A stretch of 64,000 nucleotides of DNA from Lysobacter sp. (GCA_013141175.1 JABFRN010000001.1:1317444-1381443), one strand, 5' to 3'; counted from the first letter of the stretch, positions 1-8,526 are shown. Made by a program: numbers and translations. Notes: generated by a model not told the origin, from the sequence alone.

Positions 1-1737
1 CAAGGGTTTGAAGATGCCAAGATCGCACTGATTGAGGGTATCGTTACCGGCCTTATTGAAAAGCGCCCCTTGCTTACTCGGGCCGGCTTGGCCGTAAAGG
101 ATATTTTCAAGCGCATTGATTGGCTGAAGGTCGCGCGTCACGGGGGCGGTCTCGCTTTCACTGCGTTCAGCGGCATTCCCACAGCGGATCAGATCGGCGC
201 GGTAGTCGGCACCTTGAAGGGAATTTTCTCCGATCCAAAACTCGCCACGAAGGAGAATTATGACAAAGCGATCGACGGTGTGCAGGGTCTGCTGAAACCG
301 GGAGAGTCGAAAAATGTGCCGGAAGAGATCGAGGCGTTCCGGAAAGCTTTTGACGATCTACTCAAGCAGGCGGGCATAAAGCAACTGATAGTCCTCATCG
401 ATGACCTCGACCGCTGCTTGCCTGATACGGCGATCGAAACGCTCGAAGCCGTTCGGCTATTCGTCTTCACTGAGCGCACCGCATTCATCGTCGCGGCCGA
501 CGAGGCGATGATTGAATATTCGGTGCGCAAGCATTTCCCCGAGCTGCCGGACACGACCGGCCCGCGAGACTATGCGCGGAACTATCTCGAAAAGCTGATC
601 CAGATCCCATTCCGGATTCCGGCTTTGGGCGAGACGGAAACCCGTATCTATGTCACCCTGTTGCTCATCGGCGCCGAGCTGGGCGAGGACGATCCCGCTT
701 ACTCGGCGCTCATCACCGTCGCGCGTGAATTGCTCAGACGGCCCTGGAAGACCGCAGGGCTCGACGCGCAGACGGTAAAGACCGCCTTGGGCGACAAAGC
801 CGGCCAAGTCCAGAACGCGCTCACCTTGAGCGATCAGATCGGTCCGATCCTGGCCAGCGGCACTCAGGGCAATCCGCGGCAGATCAAGCGCTTCCTGAAC
901 ACCCTGCTGCTGCGCCATCAGACCGCGCTCGCTCGCGGCTTCGGAGAAGAGGTGAAGCTGCCCGTCCTGGCGAAGCTCATGCTGGCCGAACGGTTCCTCT
1001 CCAGATTGTTTGACCAGATCGCAAGCGCGGCTGCCCGCGATCCGGACGGCCGTTGCGTAGATTTGGCGGCGCTTGAAACCGCTGCGTCCGAGGAAAAGCC
1101 GGCCCCCAAGGCGAAGCTGGCCGGGCCTAAGATCAGTCCCTCTCATGACGCCAAGCCGACGGCTGTACCGGAGTCCAAGGACAGCGCCATTCTGACGGAA
1201 TGGAAGGCCGCCGACGCGATACGGGCTTGGGCGCGGCTGTCACCGGCGTTGGCCGAAGTCGATCTGCGCCCCTATCTGTTCGTGACCAAGGATCGAAAGG
1301 ACTACTTCGGCGCGGCCTCCGTCCTCGGGCGTCTCGCAGCAGTTGTCGAAAAGCTGCTCGGCCCGAAACTCGCTGTCCAGGCGTTCGAAGGTGAACTCAA
1401 GCAGCTCGCTCTGGCCGAGGCCGCGCAGGTCTTCGAGGAGCTGCGCGGACGCGTCATGGGCGGAGACGCCTTTGATACTGTGCCGCCCGGTATCGACGGG
1501 CTCGCTGTGCTGGTTCGTGCGCATCCGACGCTTCAAGCCAATCTTCTCGACCTGCTCGAAGCCCTACCGGCCAATCGGTGCGGGCCGTGGCCTGCGTCGG
1601 GTTGGGAGGGTGTCGTCAAGGATTCCGACGCCGTGGCGCGCTTCGAGAAGCTACTCCAAGGATGGTCCATCTCCGGATCTTCCTTCTTAAAGCCGACGGC
1701 GAGCGCCGCGCTTCGCACGCGGAAGGGCGGGCGCTGA
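1..1737 (+). CDS. qatA: QatA, KAP-family P-loop NTPase (5' end outside window)
   Basis: This is the ATPase of a Qat anti-phage system. The frame is open from the first base, so the true start and the Walker A loop lie upstream; 578 residues are visible. A KAP-type Walker B block (LIVLIDDLDRC) is encoded at about 385-417, followed by the typical EAVRLFVF and AADEAMIEYSV segments. An NPRQIKRFLNTLL sensor-like segment is encoded near 868-910. The stop codon overlaps the qatB start by one base (TGATG), which implies translational coupling. The family assignment rests on the Walker B signature and on the order KAP NTPase, unknown protein, QueC-like, TatD-like, which is diagnostic of QatABCD. How QatA contributes to defence is not visible here. 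Confidence 0.9.
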   Translation, partial: QGFEDAKIALIEGIVTGLIEKRPLLTRAGLAVKDIFKRIDWLKVARHGGGLAFTAFSGIPTADQIGAVVGTLKGIFSDPKLATKENYDKAIDGVQGLLKPGESKNVPEEIEAFRKAFDDLLKQAGIKQLIVLIDDLDRCLPDTAIETLEAVRLFVFTERTAFIVAADEAMIEYSVRKHFPELPDTTGPRDYARNYLEKLIQIPFRIPALGETETRIYVTLLLIGAELGEDDPAYSALITVARELLRRPWKTAGLDAQTVKTALGDKAGQVQNALTLSDQIGPILASGTQGNPRQIKRFLNTLLLRHQTALARGFGEEVKLPVLAKLMLAERFLSRLFDQIASAAARDPDGRCVDLAALETAASEEKPAPKAKLAGPKISPSHDAKPTAVPESKDSAILTEWKAADAIRAWARLSPALAEVDLRPYLFVTKDRKDYFGAASVLGRLAAVVEKLLGPKLAVQAFEGELKQLALAEAAQVFEELRGRVMGGDAFDTVPPGIDGLAVLVRAHPTLQANLLDLLEALPANRCGPWPASGWEGVVKDSDAVARFEKLLQGWSISGSSFLKPTASAALRTRKGGR

Positions 1738-2621
1738 TGGGCACATCGACCGCATATGGGGGTGCTGGCGGCGGCACGCCGCTCATTCCGAGTTGGTTAC
1801 AGGGTGATGGCGACGGCGGGAACGGAGCAGGCGCGGGTGATGGCGACGGGGCACAACCCTCGTCGCCTGATGGATCGCCCCCCGCAGTTCCTCCCGCGCC
1901 AGGGCCGCGGCCGACCGCGCCGGCAGGGGCGTCGGATCGCTACACATCTGCCCGAAACAATTTCACACGCTTTGTAAGCTCGGGCGGCGGCGACCGTAAG
2001 AGTCTCGGCCGCGCTGTCTCGCAATATGTGTCCAAGTCGGCGGGCGGCTCGCGCCAGGCCGCGCAGCGCATGGGCTCATCGCGGGGCGCTGGTGCCGGTC
2101 TCGTCCGATTCCTCAACGACGCCAGCGTCAATGGCGTTCGCGAAGCGCTGCGAACGCTAAACCTCGAAAGCCTTGCCGGGCGCCCGATTGAGGAAGTGTT
2201 CGCGGGGCTCGCCGATTACATCTGCCCTGAAGGCGGATCGATCGATGAGGGGATCGCGCGAGACGCTTTCGTCGAGACCATTGCCGATCTCGCCGGCGCC
2301 GGCATTACCGACATTGATGCGCTGACACCGGGCCAGATCCAAACCGTCTTCGAACTATATGCGACACACGCGATCGAGGCGCGCATCTGCAACGACATCG
2401 GCACGAAGGTAGTGACATTGCCTGCCGATCAGCGCGTGGCCGAGAGGGTTCAGGCGCAACTGCGTGATTTCATCCAGCGCGGTGTCAGCGACGCGATCAA
2501 TGCCGCAGGTGTCAACATCCAGTCGCTGACCCCTGATGCAGTGATGGGCTTCGTGACCAACGTTTATCAATCTGCCTTTGACGTGTTGCAGACGATGGGC
2601 GACGGGGAGGCAGCGAAATGA
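1737..2621 (+). CDS. qatB: QatB, Qat system protein of unknown function
   Basis: The 294-residue product has no catalytic motif I recognise and is named from its place in the four-gene operon. The ATG at 1737 was chosen because it overlaps the qatA stop (TGATG); a longer frame from 1578 lies wholly inside qatA. The first 65 or so residues are low-complexity, rich in Gly, Asp and Pro, and begin Met-Gly. The rest is predicted mostly helical and Ala-rich. Its stop overlaps the qatC start (ATGA). The flexible Met-Gly N-terminus could matter if QatC, a QueC relative, chemically modifies a partner protein; that is inference. Confidence 0.82.
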   Translation: MGTSTAYGGAGGGTPLIPSWLQGDGDGGNGAGAGDGDGAQPSSPDGSPPAVPPAPGPRPTAPAGASDRYTSARNNFTRFVSSGGGDRKSLGRAVSQYVSKSAGGSRQAAQRMGSSRGAGAGLVRFLNDASVNGVREALRTLNLESLAGRPIEEVFAGLADYICPEGGSIDEGIARDAFVETIADLAGAGITDIDALTPGQIQTVFELYATHAIEARICNDIGTKVVTLPADQRVAERVQAQLRDFIQRGVSDAINAAGVNIQSLTPDAVMGFVTNVYQSAFDVLQTMGDGEAAK

Positions 2622-3967
2622 GGCGCCATGTCATCATCGGCCGTTTCGGGCCGGACGATAAGACCCGCACCCCGAAGGCGCGCGACGAGGTTGCTTCGAC
2701 CTTGCAGTTGGTGGCGGGCAAGCGTCTCGATCATGGGATCGGCCGCGCCTTGGCAGACCTCAAGGCGTTGCACCTGACCCCGAGCGAGATCGGCGCGGAC
2801 ATGCTCGTCGTCGCGGCCCATGTTCACGCAGCGGACACCCGCATCTCTCGTGCCACGGAATCGCAGGACGCCTGGACGCGCGAGATTCGGCTGGTCATCC
2901 CCGTAAGCGATCCGGTGCGATGGATGGCCGCGGCGCCCATACTGGTCCGCGCCCTGAACTTCCTGACGGGCGATAGATGGGATGTGGGCTTCCGCAAGCG
3001 GGCCAAGGGCTATGCGAAACTCGTTACCGCCGCGGAACCCACCCTTATTCCCGCATCGTTCGATGGAGTGAGTTTGTTCTCCGGTGGCTTAGACAGTCTG
3101 ATCGGCGCCATGGACAGCTTGAATGCTGGCGAGACGCCGCTCCTAGTGAGCCACGCGGGCGAAGGGCTGGTAAGTAAGTCGCAGGAGCAGTGCTTCGAAG
3201 GTTTGAAAGCCGCTTACAAATCATCCGCCTTTGATCGGCTGCGGGTGTGGATGAGCTTCGATAGCGGGCTGGTCGAGGATGTTGGATCGGAAGACACCAC
3301 GCGCGGGCGCTCGTTTCTGTTCTTCTCTCTGGGCGTCGCCGCCGGCACAGCGCTCGGCCGCGATTTCGTGCTCAAGGTTCCGGAGAACGGCCTGATCGCG
3401 CTCAATGTACCGCTCGATCGGCTTCGGCTCGGCGCGCTTAGCACACGAACGACGCATCCTTTTTATATGGCCCGATGGAATGAATTGCTGCAAGCTCTAG
3501 GAGTTGGAGGCAAAGTCGAGAATCCTTATTGGAACAAGACCAAAGGGGAGATGGTAGCGAAATGCGCCGACCCTGCCTTGCTAAAACAGCTCGCACCCTT
3601 ATCGTTATCCTGTTCGTCACCAGCGAAGGGGCGTTGGACGAAGAAGCCGCAGGGGCACTGTGGGTACTGTCTGCCATGCCTTATTCGGCGTGCCTCTTTG
3701 AGCGGCATGGATGCAACTGTTTACGGCCTGCCCGACCTGAGAGCTGCGATTTTGGACACTAGGCAGGCCGAAGGTCAGCAGGTTCGATCCTTCCAGATCG
3801 CAATCGAGAGGCTTGCTAAGCGCCCGGGAATCGCCAAGGCCCTCATCCACAAGCCAGGTCCGCTCTATGACGATCCCTCCCGCCACGACGACCTGGCCGA
3901 TGTATACCGCCGCGGTTTGGAGGAGGTTGGGCGTCTACTGACTGGCGTTCGCGCCGCGCCGTTGTAA
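2618..3967 (+). CDS. qatC: QatC, QueC-like ATP-pyrophosphatase-fold protein
   Basis: The 449-residue protein is related to QueC, the 7-cyano-7-deazaguanine synthase. The adenylation P-loop SGGLDSLIGA lies near residue 154. A zinc-type cysteine cluster is visible late in the protein (a Cys, then HCGYCLPC), encoded at about 3609-3690. It is longer than housekeeping QueC (about 230 residues), with an extra N-terminal domain of about 150 residues, as expected for the defence version. ATG 2618 overlaps the qatB stop, and qatD starts 8 nt downstream. Its exact substrate cannot be read from the sequence. Confidence 0.9.
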   Translation: MRRHVIIGRFGPDDKTRTPKARDEVASTLQLVAGKRLDHGIGRALADLKALHLTPSEIGADMLVVAAHVHAADTRISRATESQDAWTREIRLVIPVSDPVRWMAAAPILVRALNFLTGDRWDVGFRKRAKGYAKLVTAAEPTLIPASFDGVSLFSGGLDSLIGAMDSLNAGETPLLVSHAGEGLVSKSQEQCFEGLKAAYKSSAFDRLRVWMSFDSGLVEDVGSEDTTRGRSFLFFSLGVAAGTALGRDFVLKVPENGLIALNVPLDRLRLGALSTRTTHPFYMARWNELLQALGVGGKVENPYWNKTKGEMVAKCADPALLKQLAPLSLSCSSPAKGRWTKKPQGHCGYCLPCLIRRASLSGMDATVYGLPDLRAAILDTRQAEGQQVRSFQIAIERLAKRPGIAKALIHKPGPLYDDPSRHDDLADVYRRGLEEVGRLLTGVRAAPL

Positions 3968-3975
3968 GGGCTGCT

Positions 3976-4728
3976 ATGCAATCGGGTCTCGTCGATTTCC
4001 ATTGCCACCTTGATCTCTACCCGGACCACGCAGCCGCGGTGGAGCGTTGCGAGCGCGATGGCATATTTACGCTCGCAGTAACCACTACGCCCAAGGCTTG
4101 GCCACGAAACCATGAATTGGCGTCAACAACCCGTCATGTTCGGGCGGCTCTCGGTCTGCACCCCCAATTGGTCGCCGAGCGCGCACATGAGATTGGGCTA
4201 TGGGAAGAGTTGCTGCCGCGAACGCGGTATGTAGGCGAGGTAGGGCTGGATGCCAGCCCGCGATTCTACAAATCGTTCGAGGCTCAGAAGGAGATATTCG
4301 CTCGTGTGTTGTCGCTCTGCGCTGCGGCGGGGAACAAGATCGTCACAGTGCATAGCACCCGTGCGACCAAGATAGTGCTCGATATGCTCGAAAGGCACAT
4401 GCCACCTGCACGTGGCAAGATAGTTCTACATTGGTTTACAGGAACCGCCGCGGAGACAAAAAGAGCGGTCGACCTAGGCTGCTTTTTTTCAGTAAACATA
4501 GAGATGCTCGCGAATGAAAAGCGCGCAGCCATTACAAAGAAAATTCCGTTAGATCGCATACTGACGGAAACAGATGGGCCTTTCGTTCAAATCGATGCAC
4601 GCCCCGTCACACCAAGCGATGTCTGGATGGCTATCGAAGAATTGGCTCGTATGCACGGAATTCTGCCGGCTGAAATGTCCGTCACTGTAATGCGGAATCT
4701 TAGAAGCCTACTCGCAGAACAGCTATAG
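3976..4728 (+). CDS. qatD: QatD, TatD-family metal-dependent nuclease
   Basis: This 250-residue TatD-like protein is the last gene of the Qat operon. Metal-ligand motifs appear in the family order: FHCHLDL (His9, His11), GEVGLDASPR near residue 88, TVHSTRA near 124, LHWFTG near 150 and TETDGPF near 203. TatD proteins are metal-dependent phosphohydrolases of the amidohydrolase fold, often DNases. The second half of the gene (about 4430-4730) is visibly more AT-rich than the rest of the operon, which fits acquisition by transfer. The three upstream genes establish that this is the Qat nuclease and not housekeeping TatD. Confidence 0.9.
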   Translation: MQSGLVDFHCHLDLYPDHAAAVERCERDGIFTLAVTTTPKAWPRNHELASTTRHVRAALGLHPQLVAERAHEIGLWEELLPRTRYVGEVGLDASPRFYKSFEAQKEIFARVLSLCAAAGNKIVTVHSTRATKIVLDMLERHMPPARGKIVLHWFTGTAAETKRAVDLGCFFSVNIEMLANEKRAAITKKIPLDRILTETDGPFVQIDARPVTPSDVWMAIEELARMHGILPAEMSVTVMRNLRSLLAEQL

Positions 4729-4779
4729 AATAAGCACTGCTCACTCGTCCCAATGCATAGAACCTTAGGCCCCAAAAAC

Positions 4780-4895
4780 GGGGCTAGGTTCGAATGGCAT
4801 TTATTTAAGCGCCGCACTCCAACTTTCGTCATCCGTCATCGCCACCTACGCGGGGAAGACGGGACTTAAAGTAAGTGCCATTCAATGTCTGCCCC
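4780..4895. repeat. Imperfect 30-bp inverted repeat around a 55-bp core
   Basis: The left arm is 4780-4809 and begins GGGGCTAGGTTCGAATGGCA; the right arm is 4865-4895 and, read on the minus strand, begins GGGGCAGACATTGAATGGCA. Both arms end in an AT-rich ...TTTAAG. The phrase GGGG-T-C-A-G-plus-TGGCA resembles sequences I associate with REP/RAYT-type elements in Xanthomonadaceae. No transposase is encoded between the arms, so this looks like a non-autonomous or decayed element. Confidence 0.55.
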
Positions 4896-5054
4896 TGTTC
4901 GGTAGAGAACAACCCTTCCGCAAATACCCGCACATTCCCGTTACGCGAAGCGAATACGGGCTGCACGCTTGCGGATGTTTTCCATCCCGTCCGCCCCCCA
5001 TGCCAGTGCGCAAACCATGCCCCACTTCGACACACGAACAACACCCCAACGAAA

Positions 5055-5075
5055 GGGGTCAGGTTCAAGTGCCAG
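5055..5075 (+). repeat. Third partial copy of the GGGGTCAGGTTC repeat
   Basis: The sequence GGGGTCAGGTTCAAGTGCCA matches the left arm at 4780 in phrase and orientation (GGGG-nnn-GGTTC-AA-TGnCA). It suggests that a longer element, or several insertions of one family, decayed between the Qat operon and the effector gene. Confidence 0.45.
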
Positions 5076-5204
5076 CGTCCGCTTCTAGCATTAAGAACCC
5101 GTGTCTTCTCGCTGAAGCGTGGTCCCTGCCGGAAATTGAACTAGTCCTTCTTGAGTGCAACATCCCGGCCAGCTATCGAAGCGAATGAGTCAGGCAGTGC
5201 GCGA

Positions 5205-6731
5205 TCAAACTATCCGTTGCGCTCGAACCGATTCTTCCTGCGTGGGCTGATTCTGTTGCTGAGCCAGTAGCTGCGTCTGCTGCTGTGTAAACGCATCAAC
5301 CTTCTGCAGCGACTGTTCGACCGGACGCTCGACGGCTTGCGCCACATCGGTCACGGAACGGCGTGCTGCTGGATCGGATGGGTCCTGTCCTTGCACGACG
5401 AATAGCAGGGTTCCGGCTGCGATTTGTGAGCCGTCCTGCTGTCGCTTGCCGGTCTCGTTGATCGCGATATGGTCGGCCGACGTGATGCCAGCGGCCTTGG
5501 TATCGCAGAAAGTACACATCATCAATCGCTCGCTGGACTGATCGAATACGCGCCCCTTCTCGGCATCAATACGGGCTACTCCGGTTTCGATCTGTTTGTA
5601 GAGGCGATGATCGGTGTGATTCGGATCGCGTGGGTCGGCCAAGCTCAAGGGAGCAGGCGCGGGTGCTGCAGGAGAGACCGCATCGTTGGCAGGCGCGTTC
5701 GGTGCATTGGTTGGCGCTTGCGGCGCTGGCGTTGCGGGGGCGGGTTGGCCAGGCGTTGCTGGCTCGGAAGTGCCCTGTTGTTGGCTCTGCACGCGCGGCG
5801 CGGGGCCAATATTGAACTCGCCGAAACTACCATCGCGGACCAGCCGATTGAGGCTGACCGTAATCTCCGGGTTACTCGCGTTCCAACTCGCGCCGATGTT
5901 TTGATTGCCTTCCCCGACAGCTCGATTGGTGCCATACGGATTGCGCAGTGTGATCAGGGCATCATTGGTTTGCGGGTCGCGCGACACCCCTACCACCATG
6001 TGAGCATGGCTTTCCATCAAGCCGTCCCGCACATCTCGGCCCTGCGTGGCCATCGAGACCGGCCGGCCGGTCGCCAGCGCCTGTTCGACTTCGGTATAGG
6101 CTTCCTCCACTCCCACCCTGGCGCCGCGAGACACCGCTCGGAACGGCGGCGGCTCCGGGCGCGTGACATGGTCGGGGCCGGTCGGCACCATTGGCGGTGC
6201 GTCGGGGTTTCGGATCTGCAGATTGCGGCCTGAGTCTCCGGTCAAAGCGTAGATGCCATCGGACAAGGAGCCGCCGCGAGTCACGCTACCAATGGTCTCG
6301 TAGCCCCGGTCAAGGTTGACTCGCCCCTGCGCGTCACGGCCATACAGTTCGGCGAATCCGGCTTCGATAACGGTCGGCCACAAGGGGCCAGTGCGCTCGC
6401 GATTGTTGTCGACCGTACCTCCACCTTCTTTGCTGATGTTGTGGCGAATATCCTCTTGGGACACCGTGATCGATTGCTGGATCGGGGTGCTCTGCCCTTG
6501 GCTTCTCTCCTGCGCATTCGGTGGGCGATAGAGCGTGACCGTGAAGTCGCCAGCCTCGGGATTGAACCGGATAGCGTCGCGAATACGATCTGGCTGCTGT
6601 TCACCCAGCACACCCATCGGTGCCAGGAAATAGCAGTTGTAAATCTCATCCTGACGGATATCCGAAACGCGCGGCCTACCATCCGCACCATACAAATCTG
6701 CAGCGACATACTGCCTGTGATCTCTACTCAT
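5205..6731 (-). CDS. Calpain-like cysteine peptidase effector with XVIPCD tail (X-Tfe)
   Basis: The 508-residue toxin is predicted to be delivered into rival bacteria by the Xanthomonadales type IV secretion system. The N-terminal domain looks like a C2 (calpain) peptidase. Cys33 lies in YNCYFLAPMG, matching the GDCYFLA-type nucleophile motif. His242/His244 lie in SHAHMVVGV. Asn264 lies in LRNPYGTN, matching the calpain RNPWG block. A Pro/Ala-rich linker spans about 320-365. From about 366 (DPRDPNHTDHRLYKQ) to 485 there is an XVIPCD-like domain ending in a Gln-rich tail. There is no signal peptide, as expected for this secretion route. The gene lies 114 nt downstream of a lipoprotein gene on the same strand. 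Confidence is high for XVIPCD and moderate for peptidase activity. Confidence 0.83.
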   Translation of the reverse strand: MSRDHRQYVAADLYGADGRPRVSDIRQDEIYNCYFLAPMGVLGEQQPDRIRDAIRFNPEAGDFTVTLYRPPNAQERSQGQSTPIQQSITVSQEDIRHNISKEGGGTVDNNRERTGPLWPTVIEAGFAELYGRDAQGRVNLDRGYETIGSVTRGGSLSDGIYALTGDSGRNLQIRNPDAPPMVPTGPDHVTRPEPPPFRAVSRGARVGVEEAYTEVEQALATGRPVSMATQGRDVRDGLMESHAHMVVGVSRDPQTNDALITLRNPYGTNRAVGEGNQNIGASWNASNPEITVSLNRLVRDGSFGEFNIGPAPRVQSQQQGTSEPATPGQPAPATPAPQAPTNAPNAPANDAVSPAAPAPAPLSLADPRDPNHTDHRLYKQIETGVARIDAEKGRVFDQSSERLMMCTFCDTKAAGITSADHIAINETGKRQQDGSQIAAGTLLFVVQGQDPSDPAARRSVTDVAQAVERPVEQSLQKVDAFTQQQTQLLAQQQNQPTQEESVRAQRIV

Positions 6732-6845
6732 ACCTGATCTTCTATTCCGTAGATGGGTGTCAATTCAAAGCTTCCAAAAAAGCGAATTCTGCACAGGCAG
6801 GTTGGAAAAACACTGCTCGGTAGAGCGACCGAGTCAATCTTTGCG

Positions 6846-7388
6846 TCATTGACAGCACACGATGACCGGCGGTAGCTGGTCACTGGGTATCAGCTCAAGA
6901 AACCCCACTAAACGCTGCCCATCCATCTCGGGGAGGGCGTCGCGGGCTATCACAAAGGCGATATACGTCGGCGAGCCATTCGCGCCTCTCTCCTGCTTCC
7001 ATAGCAGGAGTTGATATTTGCCTTCAGACCATGTGTCCGGCTGCGGTACACCACCCAAGGTTTGTTCGACGTATTGGCCGGCTTTGGCGCCCATCGCTGC
7101 CCCATCGGTGAACCCAGGTTTGGCCCAAACGAACTCCCCATAGATCACGTGGTACTCGCTATTCAGATACTTCTCCAGCCACTCCGTCATGGCTAACTTT
7201 GCTGGTTGTTGCTCACTCTCTGGCGAAAAGCGGTGAGGTGGCGCAGGCGCAGCCCACTGCTGAAGACGGTCTAGCATGCCGCCTCGCGGCTTGACCGTCT
7301 GACAGCCCGCCAGCATGAAACACACCAGCAGAGCCATACACGCCGCATGAGTAGTCGTGAGCGTTGTGCTTTTCCGTGTTCCGTTCAT
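6846..7388 (-). CDS. Lipoprotein, candidate immunity protein (X-Tfi) for the adjacent effector
   Basis: The 180-residue protein has a lipoprotein signal: Arg/Lys near the N-terminus, a hydrophobic stretch and the lipobox LAGC with Cys29. ATG 7388 was chosen over a GTG at 7427 because it gives a normal-length signal; an AAGGA lies about 13 nt upstream. The mature part has no family I recognise and ends in Cys-Cys-Gln. X-Tfi immunity proteins are commonly periplasmic lipoproteins encoded next to their X-Tfe, and this gene immediately precedes the effector on the same strand. The immunity role is inferred from position and signal, not from a domain. Confidence 0.75.
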   Translation of the reverse strand: MNGTRKSTTLTTTHAACMALLVCFMLAGCQTVKPRGGMLDRLQQWAAPAPPHRFSPESEQQPAKLAMTEWLEKYLNSEYHVIYGEFVWAKPGFTDGAAMGAKAGQYVEQTLGGVPQPDTWSEGKYQLLLWKQERGANGSPTYIAFVIARDALPEMDGQRLVGFLELIPSDQLPPVIVCCQ

Positions 7389-7695
7389 GTTGGTTCTCGT
7401 GTCCTTGAATGGCGTGCTTCGCTTCACAGACGTTCGGACGACCCGAACGCGAAGAAGAGCGGGGCAGTACCTTGGCTTCTGATCGAAGGCGTTGACCCAA
7501 TCCTATCGTCCGCAAGGTGGGAGGCAAGGAGGGCGCCAACGGAGCCGGTAGCTAAAAATTGCGTTTTCTTTCAATACGTTAACGGCTGGAAAATAAAAAG
7601 TCCATTTTCCAGCCGCCCTTCCACCTGCTTTCCAGCCGTTCGATGAATAGTGTGTGTCTCGCCCGCTGCCATCGCAGCCTGTCGAGGAACACACC
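7389..7695. other. Divergent control region between the lipoprotein gene and the prophage left end
   Basis: This 307-nt region separates the minus-strand lipoprotein gene from the plus-strand prophage genes. It contains an AT-rich block (7551-7600), a perfect 12-bp inverted repeat and a third half-site TTTCCAGCCG at 7629-7638. It must hold promoters for at least one side, and the left junction of the prophage is likely here or nearby. I found no direct repeat shared with the right end. Confidence 0.5.
7583..7615. promoter_or_regulatory. Perfect 12-bp inverted repeat, candidate operator
   Basis: CGGCTGGAAAAT (7583-7594) and ATTTTCCAGCCG (7604-7615) are perfect complements separated by 9 nt. 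A third half-site follows at 7629-7638. There is no T-run, so a repressor or recombinase binding site is more likely than a terminator. It lies about 80 nt before the first prophage gene, a suitable place for autoregulation by the HTH protein encoded there. Confidence 0.55.
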
Positions 7696-7929
7696 ATGCA
7701 AGAGCGCAACACAGCGCAGGCCGTCGCCGACGAGCCTCGCGCCTTCGATGAGACCCAACTCGCCCGACGCTGGGACATCTCCGTCCGCACCCTGCAGCAG
7801 TGGCGGCGGATGGGAATTGGGCCGATCTACCTGAAGCTCGGCAATCGGGTCAGTTATCGCCGCGAAGACATCGAGCAGTACGAGCGTCAGGCTCTGCGTC
7901 GCGGCACCGGCGAGCGTGCGTTCACATGA
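7696..7929 (+). CDS. Helix-turn-helix protein, AlpA/excisionase-like
   Basis: The 77-residue protein has a MerR/excisionase-type winged helix: LARRWDISVRTLQQWR followed by KLGNRVSYRREDIEQY, the DNA-reading pattern of AlpA and Xis proteins. ATG 7696 was chosen because GAGGA lies just upstream; a GTG frame from 7654 has no such site. The stop overlaps the next start (ATGA). As the first gene of the element, it could be an excisionase or early activator; no regulator of the CI type is seen nearby. Confidence 0.75.
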   Translation: MQERNTAQAVADEPRAFDETQLARRWDISVRTLQQWRRMGIGPIYLKLGNRVSYRREDIEQYERQALRRGTGERAFT

Positions 7930-8420
7930 GCGCAACGTCGATGAGTGAGTCGATGCGCGCGTTGTCGGCATTGGCGGACCTGTCCGTCGCTGAGCTGACG
8001 ACGCTGACGCCGCTGCAGACACTCCACGCCGTCGAGCACCTTGAGGCGGCGACTGCGGGGCTCGATGCCCTTCGTCGCAAACTCGACGCGGCGCTGAACA
8101 CGACTTACGGCGAACACGTTCGCCGCGCGTGCGCGGAGGCGTGTCAGGACGTGGGCCTCGTCCACATCGATGCGGGCGAGGTGCGCATTCGCGTGGAGAT
8201 CACCAATCAGGTGGTGTGGGATCAGACGCAGCTGGCCGCGATGGCCGCGCGCATAGCCAAAGGCGGCGAGCGCGTCGAGGCGTATCTCGACATCACGTAC
8301 CACATTCCCGAGACGCGTTGGTCGCACTGGCCGCCCACGTTGCGCACGTCGTTCGCCCGCGCGCGTCTCGCAATGCCTGGCGCACCGACGTATCGACTGA
8401 GTCCACGCGAGTCCGTCTGA
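7926..8420 (+). CDS. Conserved-type phage protein, unknown function
   Basis: The 164-residue product starts at ATG 7926, overlapping the stop of the HTH gene (ATGA). The N-terminal half is predicted helical with Leu/Ala heptads (about residues 10-75). The C-terminal half contains alternating hydrophobic residues (VRIRVEITNQVVW, VEAYLDITYHIPE) suggesting beta strands. No catalytic motif is visible and I do not recognise the family. Coupling to the HTH gene suggests an early role. Confidence 0.65.
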   Translation: MSATSMSESMRALSALADLSVAELTTLTPLQTLHAVEHLEAATAGLDALRRKLDAALNTTYGEHVRRACAEACQDVGLVHIDAGEVRIRVEITNQVVWDQTQLAAMAARIAKGGERVEAYLDITYHIPETRWSHWPPTLRTSFARARLAMPGAPTYRLSPRESV

Positions 8421-8526
8421 CGCGCGTGTGCAGGTTCGCCGATGCGGTCAGCTTTTCCCTCCGTCGCATCTTTTTCCCTCTGCTCGACGACTGGCGCTGC
8501 TGACGGCGCCGGCGCTGGAGATCCTC

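Larger units (their letters stand above)
4729..5204. other. Gene-free stretch between the Qat operon and the effector gene
   Basis: No convincing gene is present. Short frames here have no ribosome binding site and no recognisable product. The stretch holds a diverged inverted repeat (4780-4809 and 4865-4895) and a third related sequence (5055-5075), described separately. A weak imperfect hairpin, with CCCG and CGGG arms, lies near 4935-4960. Confidence 0.6.

Noticed and set aside
4875-5188. Short overlapping frames in the gene-free stretch at 4.9-5.2 kb
   Set aside because: They include repeat arms, lack ribosome sites and look like parts of the decayed repeat element.
7471-7495. CTTGGCTTC near 7471 as a ninth copy of the repeated element
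   Set aside because: Only the first nine bases match; the spacer and GTTCAT block are absent.
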